A stretch of DNA of 64,000 nucleotides from assembly GCA_000155695.1 (NCBI GenBank), contig DS990592.1, positions 4,926,538-4,990,537 of the forward strand. Reading direction: 5' to 3'. A program made the position numbers and the translations under genes. This DNA is from Verrucomicrobiia bacterium DG1235. GTDB taxonomy: Bacteria; Verrucomicrobiota; Verrucomicrobiia; Opitutales; Opitutaceae. The notes below the pieces were generated by a model. The model made no database searches. It was not told the origin of the DNA and saw only the letters and a list, made by a program, of their open reading frames with translations. Below are positions 35,232 through 44,416 of the stretch, piece after piece (position 1 is the first letter of the stretch; each line of letters opens with the position of its first letter).

Positions 35232-35741
35232 TTATGCTTCGGGAATGATGACTTTGTCTATGACGTGAATCACTCCGTTGGATGCCATGATGTCGGTAGC
35301 TACGACTGTGGCGTCTTGCACCATGACCGATCCATTGCTGAGGGCGATGTTGAGTTTTGTGCCGTTGGCGGTGTCTACCATTCCAGCTGATACGTCCTTG
35401 GCTAAGACTTTGGCGGGTACGACGTGGTAGGTAAGAATGGCGATGAGCTGGTCCTTGTTTTCCGGCTTGAGCAAGGTTTCGAGGGTTCCTTCTGGCAAGG
35501 CGGCAAAGGCTGCGTCCGTGGGAGCGAAGACTGTGTAGGGCCCGTCTCCTTGCAGCACGCCGACGAGGTCGGCCGCCTTCACCGCAGCGACGAGAGTCGA
35601 GAAGTTCTCAGCGGAAGCTGCGACTCCGACGATATCTTTGGTTTCCTTTTTGCTCTTGTAGCTACCCGCTGTGGCGGAGCTGAGGGCGAGTGTGCCAGCC
35701 AAGGTAATAATCAGTGCTTTGAGTGTTGTTTTAAGTGTCAT
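35232..35741 (-). CDS. Exported fasciclin (FAS1) domain protein
   Basis: 169 residues. Signal peptide at 1-25 ([18 protein letters not shown]), then one FAS1 domain: [22 protein letters not shown] at ~60-80 (the H1-box-like region), [15 protein letters not shown], and the H2-like [13 protein letters not shown] at the end. Single-domain FAS1 proteins occur widely in marine bacteria and are thought to mediate adhesion or stress roles. A lone gene; the hairpin at 35180-35203 probably ends its transcript. Confidence 0.92.
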   Translation of the reverse strand: MTLKTTLKALIITLAGTLALSSATAGSYKSKKETKDIVGVAASAENFSTLVAAVKAADLVGVLQGDGPYTVFAPTDAAFAALPEGTLETLLKPENKDQLIAILTYHVVPAKVLAKDVSAGMVDTANGTKLNIALSNGSVMVQDATVVATDIMASNGVIHVIDKVIIPEA

Positions 35742-36196
35742 TCGTTTCTCTCCAAGGGTATTAATTGTTTCAAGTTGAATTCAGGTTGAATTCGGTTTTG
35801 TAGTGAATACGAAGGATTTGAACAATTGATTGGAAGAATTAGAATCTTTTATTGTGAAAATATTGATTCAAACATGGTTCAATCTTTTTTTGCTTTGATG
35901 TGCGAGGTATCGATAGTTGGTTTTTTTTGGTTAGGTTCTTCGCAGATGGGTTCGTCTGGCTTCCTGCGATTGATTTCGAATCTTCAGGCGGCGGGACAGG
36001 GTGACTTGTTTCGGCTGCAGGGTGCCAGATGACGAGGCAAGCATGTCTCGAGCGTTGTCGTTATGGGGCTGTTGCGAGTTGTCATGGGTTTTTCCATACA
36101 GCTCTGGCTGTTCGCTCCTATAATTCGACCTACTCAGATGACCGCCGTCGATGAATTGAACTCGCACTGCGGAATCTAAGCATAAACACTGTTGGT
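35742..36196. other. Intergenic region, 455 bp
   Basis: It carries the promoter of the fasciclin gene (minus) and of the radical SAM gene (plus). Two short overlapping frames exist (about 35826-36032 plus, 35931-36167 minus); neither has a recognisable domain or ribosome binding site, and I do not call them. The part near 35820-35930 is AT-rich. Confidence 0.5.
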
Positions 36197-37207
36197 ATGG
36201 CCCTAGACCCCAAAGATCAGATCCTAGCCGGCTCGGAAAGAGTCGATAAGACCTTTAGCTTCAACACTCAGGATCCCACTCAACCTGCTCAGTGGTGGTT
36301 TCAGAACACGGAGGAGGGCTTGGGATTGTTCGTCGTTTTTTATACCTTGGCGTGCCGATGGAATCGCTGTCTCGGCTGCAACCTTCCGTCCATGTCGTCT
36401 TTGGAGAAGGTTCACTTCAAAGATATTATAGAGCAGGTCGATGCGGTATTCGCCATCCCGGAAATCCGAGGCAAGCTGGGCGAGATAGATAAGGTAATCT
36501 TGAGCAATAACGGCTCGATGCTCGATGAGATTACCTTTCCGTCGACGGCCTTGTTTCATCTGATGGTTCAACTGAATTGTCTGTTGCCGAAGATGAATTC
36601 GGTTTGTCTGGAGACGCGGCCCGAGTATGTGGATTGGGATGAGCTTGCTTTGTTGGATCGGCTTTTGAAGGAGCGCGAAAGCGATTGTCATATGGAGCTC
36701 GCGATTGGCTTTGAGGCCTTTGACGAGACGATTCGCAACGAAGTGTTTGTGAAAGGGCTTTCGCTTCCGGTTTTCGAAAAACTGCTGGAGCGTATGCGGC
36801 CTTATGGATACGGGCTGAAGTGTTACTTTATGCAAAAGCCGGTTCCGAGTATGAGTGAGGAGGAGGCTATCGATGACATAAAGGCGGCGATCGATTACCT
36901 GTCTTCGTCTTCTGACAAGTTTGGCGTGCCGATCAATATGCACCTAAATCCCACCTATGCGGCGAAAGGGACACCGCTTGCTAGTTCGTTCCAAAAAGGT
37001 GAATACACTCCGCCGCAGCTGGAAAGCGTAGCGAAAGCGGCTGCTTCCGCAAAGGGCAAGGGGCTATCGCTTTTTATCGGCTTGTTCGACGAAGGCTTGG
37101 CGGTGCCGGGTGGTTCGTTTATCCGTCCGGGAGACAAGGCTCTCGTGGCGCGCTTGGACGAATTTAACAAGACGCAGAATTTCGACTTGTTGGAGGAGTA
37201 TGCTTGA
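36197..37207 (+). CDS. Radical SAM family protein, unknown function
   Basis: 336 residues. The candidate cluster motif is ACRWNRCLGCNLPS (about residues 51-64), giving CX4CX2C spacing rather than the standard CX3CX2C, near the position expected after the first strand. Downstream VILSNNGSMLDE and CLETRPEYVD, then ELAIGFEAFDETIRNEVFVKG fit the TIM-barrel strands of the RaSEA/Elp3-like radical SAM group. Not otherwise assignable. Monocistronic, no neighbours with related function. Could be a tRNA- or protein-modifying enzyme; that is speculation. Confidence 0.72.
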   Translation: MALDPKDQILAGSERVDKTFSFNTQDPTQPAQWWFQNTEEGLGLFVVFYTLACRWNRCLGCNLPSMSSLEKVHFKDIIEQVDAVFAIPEIRGKLGEIDKVILSNNGSMLDEITFPSTALFHLMVQLNCLLPKMNSVCLETRPEYVDWDELALLDRLLKERESDCHMELAIGFEAFDETIRNEVFVKGLSLPVFEKLLERMRPYGYGLKCYFMQKPVPSMSEEEAIDDIKAAIDYLSSSSDKFGVPINMHLNPTYAAKGTPLASSFQKGEYTPPQLESVAKAAASAKGKGLSLFIGLFDEGLAVPGGSFIRPGDKALVARLDEFNKTQNFDLLEEYA

Positions 37208-37295
37208 CGGCTGCTGGTTCTATGGCGGCGGCGATGTGGATGTTTCGGTCGATTGCGGATTGAAACGTTTGTAACTAGAATTTGGGTACGAAAAA

Positions 37296-37895
37296 CTAGG
37301 GCTCTTGTTTTGTTTCTTTGCGTTTTGGTTCGGTTAGTTTGAGTTCGGCTCGAAGTTTTTGAGCTAATTCGGCTGCGTTGGAAATGCGTTCGTCTGCTGG
37401 ACCTTCGTAGTTGAGGCACTCGACAAGTAGTTTGCAAACGGGGTGCTTTTTCTTGAATCTGCCAGGTAAGGCGGGAGTCGTTGATGCATCCGGAGCTGCT
37501 GGGGTTTCGAATTCCCAGGAACCACTTCTGAAAACCGCCGTCCCTGAGAATGGACTGTTCATTCCGGTAGGTATGTCTGCAAGAGCGTTAGGGGCGCGTA
37601 TGGAGTCTATTTCGACTTGGTGCAGTTTGAAGTGAGAGTATCCAGCTTCCTGGGTTATCTCTGCTGCTCTCAGTACGGCTAGATTAAACGTTGTTTTTTC
37701 AGAACCGTTGAGTATGCCGCAAAAGGTTATCTCGTATACATTCGCATCTAGTTTTTCATCGGCATACCCAACCAGACTTTTGGCGTTGGTGGGTTTATAT
37801 ACGGTCGTTTGACAGCCGCTGGTTAGCAAGATTGCAAGCGCGGGGATAGCTAGGAAAGATAGTTTTAATTCTCTGTGATATCGTTTTGTTTGCAT
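37296..37895 (-). CDS. CC0125/CC1285-family lipoprotein
   Basis: 199 residues from ATG 37895. Signal peptide type II with lipobox LLTSGC, so it is lipid-anchored. The mature part begins with YKPTNAKSLVGYADEKLD, VYEITFCGI and LAVLRAAEITQEAGYSHF, which fits the small lipoprotein family with a central Y-D-N pattern described as CC0125/CC1285. Function unknown; location probably outer or inner membrane, facing the periplasm. It follows the NadR-like kinase region by 57 bp but is probably a separate transcript. An upstream ATG at 37919 would add 8 residues. Confidence 0.65.
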   Translation of the reverse strand: MQTKRYHRELKLSFLAIPALAILLTSGCQTTVYKPTNAKSLVGYADEKLDANVYEITFCGILNGSEKTTFNLAVLRAAEITQEAGYSHFKLHQVEIDSIRAPNALADIPTGMNSPFSGTAVFRSGSWEFETPAAPDASTTPALPGRFKKKHPVCKLLVECLNYEGPADERISNAAELAQKLRAELKLTEPKRKETKQEP

Positions 37896-37952
37896 GGATA
37901 TATTACGCTTAAGAATCAACGACTTGATTTCGTTTTTGAGAGGATTGTTTTT

Positions 37953-38486
37953 CTATCGAATATCCTGCAACTCTGTCAGGACAGTTTGGATACGTTGTTC
38001 GATTGAGCCGCGAAGGATCGTCGGGTTGATTTGGTATCGGGCCAGTATTCCTTGGAAAAGGGAGTGAAGCTTTGTTCGCTCGTTGGAGCTGACGCGCTGG
38101 CCGGGGTCGGCTTCCCAGGGGATATCTGGCTGACAGAAAAAGTAGCGGGTGTAGTCTCGCTCTACGAAGGTTTGGTCGACCCAGGGAATGTGCACGTCGA
38201 AGTAGTGCTCGGCGTAGAGGATGGAAGAGAGGAGGTTGGTGTCGTGCAGGATAAACTTCGTCGCCGTTCGCGCTGCTTCGTCTTCGCCTTTTAGTTGGCC
38301 GCGAGCGATGGGGTCGAGGTCGCGGGCTTCAAGCGGTCGGCTGACCTGGTCTGCGTACTCGCGCACATATTCCTTGGAGTAGGGCTCTCCGAGTTTTTGC
38401 GAGAGGGCCTCGATAAGAGTAGTTTTTCCGGTACACTCTGCCCCGGTGAAAACAATTCGAAGCGGGATTTTCTGCTTAGCTAGCAT
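37953..38486 (-). CDS. NadR-like P-loop kinase / AAA_28 ATPase
   Basis: 177 residues from ATG 38486. Walker A loop GAECTGKTTLIEAL (residues ~13-26), then the Lys/Asp-rich segment KEYVREYADQVS, ILHDTNLLSSILYAEHYF, and ERDYTRYFFCQPDIPWEAD, as in the C-terminal ribosylnicotinamide-kinase domain of NadR. Its start overlaps the end of the permease gene by 11 bp, so the pair is an operon. In a locus tied to a TPP riboswitch, a role in trapping imported thiamine by phosphorylation is plausible; nicotinamide riboside kinase is the alternative. Confidence 0.75.
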   Translation of the reverse strand: MLAKQKIPLRIVFTGAECTGKTTLIEALSQKLGEPYSKEYVREYADQVSRPLEARDLDPIARGQLKGEDEAARTATKFILHDTNLLSSILYAEHYFDVHIPWVDQTFVERDYTRYFFCQPDIPWEADPGQRVSSNERTKLHSLFQGILARYQINPTILRGSIEQRIQTVLTELQDIR

Positions 38487-39090
38487 TGCGGAGCATTTCC
38501 TTTTTCCAGCTCGCGTATCCAACAAGCGCTAGGACTGTGAAGACGAGGAACATGGCTACCGCGACCCAATAGCCTTGGCTGCCCCAGAGAACGACGAAGG
38601 CGATATCGGCCGCGATCCAGACCAGCCAGTTTTCGATGTATTTTCGGCCGAGCATCCATTGGGCGAGGAAGGAGAGGGTGGTGGCGAAAGCGTCCAGGTA
38701 AGGGGCGGTGCCTTCGCTGTAGCGGGAGAGAAGGGTCCCGACTGCGACGGTGCCGACAATTGCGATTGCGATGGCCCAGGCGAGAGGCCCGCCGCGCAGA
38801 GGGCTGATGGGCAATTCCTTTTCGGCGAGGTCGCCATTTTTGCTTCGAGTCGTCTTGCTCCATTGTTGCCAGCCGTAGATAGAAATGGGGATGAAGCAGG
38901 CATTCAGGACGAGGGCCGCGTAGAGGCCCGCCGAATAGCTCAGGTAGGCGTATAGGGTGTAGCAAAGTATGTAGAAAAGCCAGGCGAGGGCTTTTTCTTT
39001 GATGCTCAGGTAGACGCCGACGAGGCCGGTGGCGGTTCCAAGCCATTCAACGAGAGAGGTTTGCTGGATTTGGTCGATAAAGGTATCCAT
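38476..39090 (-). CDS. PnuC-family permease, possibly thiamine type (PnuT)
   Basis: 204 residues from ATG 39090, with seven predicted membrane helices. PnuC motifs: LVEWLGTATGLVGVYLSIKEKALAW near the N terminus, ISIYGWQQW at the end of helix 3 and NWLVWIAADIAFVVLW towards the C terminus. PnuC-type proteins import nicotinamide riboside, thiamine or riboflavin by facilitated diffusion coupled to phosphorylation. The TPP riboswitch nearby and the downstream kinase suggest thiamine, but specificity is not shown by sequence alone. First gene of a two-gene operon; divergent from the TonB receptor. Confidence 0.85.
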   Translation of the reverse strand: MDTFIDQIQQTSLVEWLGTATGLVGVYLSIKEKALAWLFYILCYTLYAYLSYSAGLYAALVLNACFIPISIYGWQQWSKTTRSKNGDLAEKELPISPLRGGPLAWAIAIAIVGTVAVGTLLSRYSEGTAPYLDAFATTLSFLAQWMLGRKYIENWLVWIAADIAFVVLWGSQGYWVAVAMFLVFTVLALVGYASWKKEMLRNAS

Positions 39091-39202
39091 TGCGAGTCTA
39101 GCTTTCAAAAACGGACTTCGGGGCCGCTGTCGACCTTCGATGTCGGCTTCGCTGCAAGACTTGTTGTTGACAAGGGCGGCTCGAGGGCTACTTCAAAACG
39201 CA

Positions 39203-39320
39203 ATCCTTGGGGGCGACCTGGTATGGGTCTGAGATGTTTCCTTGCCGGTGGTTAACAGCCATCTGCGCAGAAGCGGTCCCTTAGAACCTGATCCGGTTGA
39301 TCCCGGCGTAGGAAAAGGTA
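39203..39320 (+). promoter_or_regulatory. TPP (THI-box) riboswitch
   Basis: Plus-strand signature: GGTCTGAGATG near 39226-39236 and TTAGAACCTGATCCGGTTGA at 39281-39300, followed by TCCCGGCGTAGGAAAAGG, matching the conserved CUGAGA, ACCUGAU and CCxGCGUAGGGAA elements. A closing stem pairs CCTT (39205-39208) with AAGG (39315-39318). It precedes the TonB-dependent receptor by about 80 bp, where a further hairpin (39324-39359) may be the expression platform. Confidence 0.9.
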
Positions 39321-39400
39321 AGAGTCGACCTCTCAAAAGAGGAAACCTCGCTTTTCGACGCTCATTGCCGGGTCTCAAACATCAATAATTGAGATCCAAA

Positions 39401-41494
39401 ATGTACAAACGTAGAAACAAAATGATGCTGTCGCTCGCGGCAGCCAGCGCATGTGCGTCCGCTTGGACGCGCGACACTGACACGATGTCGGTTGTGGAGC
39501 TTCCAGAGCTCTTCGTGACTGGCTCCCTCTGGCAGTCCGAATTGCTGGACACGACCGCGAGCGTGACTGTGCTCGACGACCAGCGCTTTACTGGCAACGG
39601 CTCACAGCACTTCGAAAACCTCATCGGCGCCATACCGAATCTCACTTGGACGGGCGGCACCTCGCGTCCCCGCTACATCCAAATTCGTGGCATCGGAGAG
39701 AATTCGCAGTTCGAGGGGGAAACGCCGGACTCGTCGGTCCGTTTCGTTATCGACGATCTCGACTTCACTGGAGTGGGCACCATTGGCAGCCTTTTTGACA
39801 TGGAGCAGGTAGAAGTGCTGCGCGGTCCTCAGGCCGGAGCCTTCGGTCTCAACGCGGCGGGAGGGGTTATCAAGCTCGTCTCCGCAGCCCCGACGGCCTA
39901 TCGCTCGGGACTCGTCGAAACAAGCATCGGCGAGGATAACCTCTTCTCGGCGGGAGTGGCCTTCGGTGGCGCTCTGGCAGGAGAGGAGCTGAGCTATCGC
40001 ATCTCGATTCATCAGCTTTCTCAAGACGGTTGGCGCGACAACAAGACGCTCGGCCGCAGCGATACGAACGAGCGGGACGAGCTGACCACACGTCTGAAGT
40101 TGCGTTGGCTCGCCTCGGACGCTTGGAGCTGGGACGGTACGGTCTTCTATGCCGACGCCAATAACGGCTACGACGAGTGGTCCTTGGACAATACCGGCTT
40201 CGAGGTGTACTCTGACGAGCCCGGGCGCGACGAGCAGGAGTCGTTTGCCGGCAGCCTGCGTGGGACGTGGCAACAGTCTGACGACGCCACCTTTACCACC
40301 ATTACTAGTGTTAGCGCTACCGATTCCTACTATAGCTACGACTCGGACTGGACCACGCTCAGCAGTGTCGATCCTCGCTCTTACGATGCCTACATGGAAA
40401 TCGCCCGCGAGCGCGAAGCATTTTCGCAGGAGGTCCGTTACGACTCCGTAGCCGATGGAGCCATTGATCGCTGGACGCTAGGTGCTTATCTTGGCCTGCT
40501 CGACGAATCAAGTGACATCGACTACCGCGACATGTGGAGCAGTCTCGAGTGGCCAGTGCTGGCGGACTCGAGCTATGAAAGCGAGAATCTCGCCGTCTTC
40601 GGCCAGGTCGAAAAGGCGCTCTCCGAGAAGACGCGTCTTACTCTCGGCCTGCGTACCGAGTACTACTCCATCGAGGCCGATTCGGAAGGCCTGTATTATG
40701 GATCTCCGTTGCCTAGTGGTAATGGCAAGGAGTCCGGCACCGTATTTGGAGGCAAGCTTACCCTTGAGAACGATCTGGCTGAAAACCATCTCTTCTTCGC
40801 CACCCTCGCTCGTGGTTATAAAGCAGGAGGGGCAAACATCGCTGCCTTTCTCGAAGAAGGCGATCCTCTCACCTATGGCGACGAGACTCTGTGGAATTAT
40901 GAGCTCGGGCTGCGTAGCCGCTGGCTCGATGGCGTGCTGACTTCGACGGTGACTGCCTTCTACCTCGACCGCAGCGACGCCCAGTTGCGCGATTCTGCTG
41001 GGGCTGGCGGCTTTTTTCGCTATTTCACCTCCAATCAAGGAGACGCCGAGCATTTCGGTCTGGAAGCTGAAACTCGTTGGTACGTATCCGAGAATTGGAC
41101 ATTGAATGCCGGTATCGGTTTGCTCGATACGAAACACGATGCTACTGGTAGCGAGCTTTCAAATTCCCCGAGCTATACTTACAATGCCGCTCTCAGCTAC
41201 AGCGGAGATAGCGGATTGTTTGGCAGTCTGGAGCTCACTGGTAGCGATGAGTATTTCGAGTCGAATAGCTCAAGCAACAACGAGAAGCGTACCGCCTATT
41301 CGCTGGTGAATGCAACGATTGGATACAAGTACGAGGATTGGACCTTTTCGCTCTGGGCTAATAATCTCTTCGACGAGGAGTACCAGAAACGTCTCTTCTA
41401 TTTCGGAAACGCTCAGCCCGACTGGACTCCGACTCGCTACGAGGATCCGGCGGATCCAAGGCAGATCGGCGTGACCGCTCGATATACGTTTTAG
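39401..41494 (+). CDS. TonB-dependent outer-membrane receptor, probable thiamine transporter
   Basis: 697 residues from ATG 39401. N-terminal signal region (MMLSLAAASACASA), a TonB-box-like stretch near VVELPELFVTG, a plug domain (RYIQIRGIGENS, VLRGPQAGAFGLNAAGGVI), then a ~530-residue beta-barrel rich in alternating aromatic residues and ending RQIGVTARYTF with a terminal Phe. It takes up a ligand by TonB energy. The TPP riboswitch upstream makes thiamine or thiamine phosphate the best candidate, together with the PnuC-type permease transcribed divergently. A strong terminator follows. Confidence 0.88.
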   Translation: MYKRRNKMMLSLAAASACASAWTRDTDTMSVVELPELFVTGSLWQSELLDTTASVTVLDDQRFTGNGSQHFENLIGAIPNLTWTGGTSRPRYIQIRGIGENSQFEGETPDSSVRFVIDDLDFTGVGTIGSLFDMEQVEVLRGPQAGAFGLNAAGGVIKLVSAAPTAYRSGLVETSIGEDNLFSAGVAFGGALAGEELSYRISIHQLSQDGWRDNKTLGRSDTNERDELTTRLKLRWLASDAWSWDGTVFYADANNGYDEWSLDNTGFEVYSDEPGRDEQESFAGSLRGTWQQSDDATFTTITSVSATDSYYSYDSDWTTLSSVDPRSYDAYMEIAREREAFSQEVRYDSVADGAIDRWTLGAYLGLLDESSDIDYRDMWSSLEWPVLADSSYESENLAVFGQVEKALSEKTRLTLGLRTEYYSIEADSEGLYYGSPLPSGNGKESGTVFGGKLTLENDLAENHLFFATLARGYKAGGANIAAFLEEGDPLTYGDETLWNYELGLRSRWLDGVLTSTVTAFYLDRSDAQLRDSAGAGGFFRYFTSNQGDAEHFGLEAETRWYVSENWTLNAGIGLLDTKHDATGSELSNSPSYTYNAALSYSGDSGLFGSLELTGSDEYFESNSSSNNEKRTAYSLVNATIGYKYEDWTFSLWANNLFDEEYQKRLFYFGNAQPDWTPTRYEDPADPRQIGVTARYTF

Positions 41495-41522
41495 GCGCTC
41501 CGCGTAACTGGTTTTTAATTAC

Positions 41523-41553
41523 AAAGGATCCCTGATTGCAGGGATCCTTTTTT
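41523..41553 (+). terminator. Rho-independent terminator
   Basis: A perfect 12-bp stem (AAAGGATCCCTG and its complement) with loop ATTG is followed by a run of six T. It lies 29 bp after the receptor stop. Confidence 0.9.
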
Positions 41554-41711
41554 GCGTCTAGGGCAGCAGGGGGGGGGTGATCACTGATGATCAAGAGATG
41601 ATTAGTGGCAGCATGGCCTCTTCCTTCGGCTCAGACGTTCCGATGAGAGGGTCGTTGCAGTTGCGGATTAGTGGGGCACTGTAGTAGGCTTTTCTTATAG
41701 CTTGATGCCCC

Positions 41712-42985
41712 ATGAAACTACGTTTTCTATCCCTCGCGCTTTTAATTGCTTGGCCCGTTCAAGCCGAAGAAATCCCTTTGGAATGGATTGATCCGGATAC
41801 GGGACGTCGGGTCGTTCGACTGTCGAGCGAGCCGGATACGGCGAGTCTTTATTTCCATCAGGACGCGTTTACCAAAGATGGTTCGCGGGCGATCGTGGTG
41901 AATCCTCGTGGGATTGCTACGATTGACCTTAAAACGCGCGAGACTCGGATGATCGTGCCGGAGGTCGGCTATCGTCCGGGAACGAGCGCAGGGATCGAAG
42001 TGGGTGCGGTTACGGGCGATGTTTATTACTACAAGGACAATACCCTGTACGCGGTTAATCCGGATACGTTGGAGCAGCGTAAGGTGATCGAGCTTTCGCC
42101 GAACGATCGCATGTCAGACATCAACGCTGACGAGACGCTGCTAGTCGGCACCTATACGAAACCTGATCCAGACCGGCCGAAGTTCAGCAGTTGGCCCCGC
42201 CGGGGACGGTGATGCATGGGAATGACGGGCGCGTACTGACTTTTGCCGAGATGCGGGAGGTGTTGATCCACCAACGGCTTCAGCAGAAGCTTCCGATGGA
42301 GCTCTTCACGATCGATCTACGCACGGGCAAGCGGACGGTACTGCAGGAGACGACGCATTGGCTGGGCCACGTGCAGTTCAATCCAGTCGATCCGAATTTG
42401 ATAATGTTCTGTCATGAGGGTAACTGGCACGTGGTCGATCGTATTTGGACGATCCGCACGGATGGCACCGGTTTGGCGAAGCGGCATATGCGTACCATGA
42501 ACATGGAAATCGCGGGGCATGAGTTCTTCGGGCCTGCCGGGAAAACGATTTGGTATGATCTGCAGACTCCGCGCGGTGAGGATTTTTGGGTGGCCGCCTA
42601 CGATTTGGAGGACGGTCGCCGGCGGCAATATCATATCGAGCGCAACGAATGGTCGGTGCATTTCAACATATCGCCGGATGGAAAACTGCTCGCTGGCGAT
42701 GGCGGAGATTCGGAGATGGTGGCTCATGCTCCCGACGGCAAGTGGCTCTACTTATTTCGGCCGCGCGGTATACCCGACGTGGCGGATATCAGCGCGGAGG
42801 GTTCGGAGTCGTTAATCCATCCAGGCGTTTTGGAGGCGGAGAAGTTGGTGAACATGTCGGACCATGATTATAGATTGGAGCCGAATGTGCATTTCACCTC
42901 TGATCAGAAGTGGCTTCTTTTTCGCTCCAACATGCACGGGCCGATACACGTCTATGCGGTTGAGCTCGCTGCGGCTGAGAAGTAG
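41712..42985 (+). pseudogene. Oligogalacturonate lyase (PL22), frameshifted
   Basis: Two frames cover one gene. The first (41712-42212) has a signal peptide (FLSLALLIAWPVQA) and EIPLEWIDPDTGRRVVRLS, then propeller blades to about residue 155. The second (from about 42179 to 42985) continues without gap: EVQQLAPPGTVMHGN, EVLIHQRLQQKLPMELFTID, HWLGHVQFNPVDPNLIMFCHEG and MNMEIAGHEFFGP. Both parts fit PL22 oligogalacturonide lyases, which cleave unsaturated pectin fragments. A single base missing or added around 42171-42181 explains the break; no frameshift signal is visible. Either a real pseudogene or a sequencing error. Confidence 0.78.
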
Positions 42986-43099
42986 TTGATTTCTGGTTAC
43001 ACGGATTGGGTAGTCGCGAACGGACTTTGGGTGTGGCTCTCGATGCTCGGGCCGGGTGTTGTTCGCGAAGGGAGGAGGGAGCGTCTGAGGAAAAGGCGT

Positions 43100-43801
43100 T
43101 TAATCTGTGTTGGTCGCGGCGCTTAGGGGCTTGTCGGCGACGTAAATCATGTAGGCTTCGCGTCGGGAGGAGCCGAATACTTTGGCGGGCATGGCTTGTA
43201 CGTTGAAGCCTGCCTTCTTGAGCATGCGTTCGATTGCCGCGTCGGGGGCGGCGAACCAGATGGCTGCTCGTCCGCCGGGACGCAGGGCGCTCCAGATTTT
43301 CTTTATGCCCTGCTTCCCGTATAGGTTGTGATTTTCCGTTTTCACCATGGCGGTGGTGTTGTTGTCGATATCGAGGGCGATTGCGTCGTAGGGGGATTGT
43401 GAGGAGCGGGCGATCACGTCGGTGACGTCTTCGGTGAGCACTTCTACGCGTTCGTCCTTCAGCGCGTCGCCGTTGAGGTTGGCCATGAAGGTGCGGTTCC
43501 ATTCGACGATCTCGGGGAACAGTTCGACGACGTGCACAGTTGCTTGAGGTCCTGTTGATTCAAGTACGCTTTTTAAAGTGAAGCCTAGGCCGAGTCCACC
43601 GATGAGCACTTTGGGTTGAAGGTCTGCTGCGGCGTGATGTTCGCATGCCACTCTGCCGAGTTCGATTTCGGAAGTAGCGACTTTGGAATGCATGAGCTGC
43701 TGACCGTTTACTCGAATGCAAAAGCTGCCGTCGTGTTTGACGAGCGTCATGCGAGCTCCGTTGGGGGTGGTCGTTTCTGCGAGCGTTACGTTAGGCTTCA
43801 T
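43100..43801 (-). CDS. Spermidine-synthase-like methyltransferase-fold protein
   Basis: 233 residues. The core has KVLIGGLGLGFTLKSVLEST (residues ~63-82), a glycine-rich SAM/decarboxy-SAM loop, VVELFPEIVEWNR with the acidic residue after the second strand, and YDAIALDIDNNTTAM. This matches spermine/spermidine synthase-domain proteins; the N-terminal tetramerisation domain of true SpeE is short here. Whether it makes polyamines is unclear. Single gene, convergent with the lyase. Confidence 0.8.
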   Translation of the reverse strand: MKPNVTLAETTTPNGARMTLVKHDGSFCIRVNGQQLMHSKVATSEIELGRVACEHHAAADLQPKVLIGGLGLGFTLKSVLESTGPQATVHVVELFPEIVEWNRTFMANLNGDALKDERVEVLTEDVTDVIARSSQSPYDAIALDIDNNTTAMVKTENHNLYGKQGIKKIWSALRPGGRAAIWFAAPDAAIERMLKKAGFNVQAMPAKVFGSSRREAYMIYVADKPLSAATNTD

Positions 43802-44416
43802 TGGAGGGCAGCAGAGAGGAGTTGATTTCGGGATGCAAGTAATTGGGAAGGGAGGATGTAGGAGAATCGAGCCGCGGAGTGGGTGCCGGGTCCGCGATGG
43901 GGTGAGTCGTGAGGGGGCTAGAAGCCGATGATCTGGATATTGGGCTTTGGCGGTGGCATTGGGGCAGCGCTTTTTATGAGGCTGATCTTTATTGGTGTTT
44001 GCTCTTCGGGCCTACTCATTCGCCCAGGCAATAGTGAGCGAAGTCGGCGGACTGGCATGAGCGGATGGGAGTACGGCGTGAGGGGTCGTCGATTTACTGC
44101 TACATCAAAACGCGTAGTTTGATACTTTTTCCGTTCGAAACCCGTTTAGCGTTCTGCTGAGCAGTAGTCGGTTTTTGGCTACGCGGTTTTGGTTGATCGT
44201 GAACCTTGGGTTTGGTGTATTGCCGTTCGAATCCGGCATGGATCGCAGCGTGAAGGCTTGCGTTAGTATCGTTTTATGTATAACTGATGAGCATATCCCA
44301 TCGTAGCTTTTAAATAAACGGTAGATTCCGAACATTTCCTATGAGTTTTTATAAAGTCTCGACCGTCAAATATAGTGCGAGGTGGATGTTGGATCTAGTT
44401 TAGAAAATGTTTGAAT
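43802..44416. other. Intergenic region, 615 bp
   Basis: No gene is supported here. Short frames at 43928-44122 (plus) and 44105-44335 (minus) lack any recognisable motif or ribosome binding site. Base composition shifts towards AT at about 44250, marking the edge of the acquired segment. Confidence 0.45.

Noticed and set aside
44222-44237. tRNA-like T-arm (GCCG, TTCGAATC, CGGC)
   Set aside because: The loop has eight bases and no D-arm, anticodon arm or acceptor stem can be built around it.
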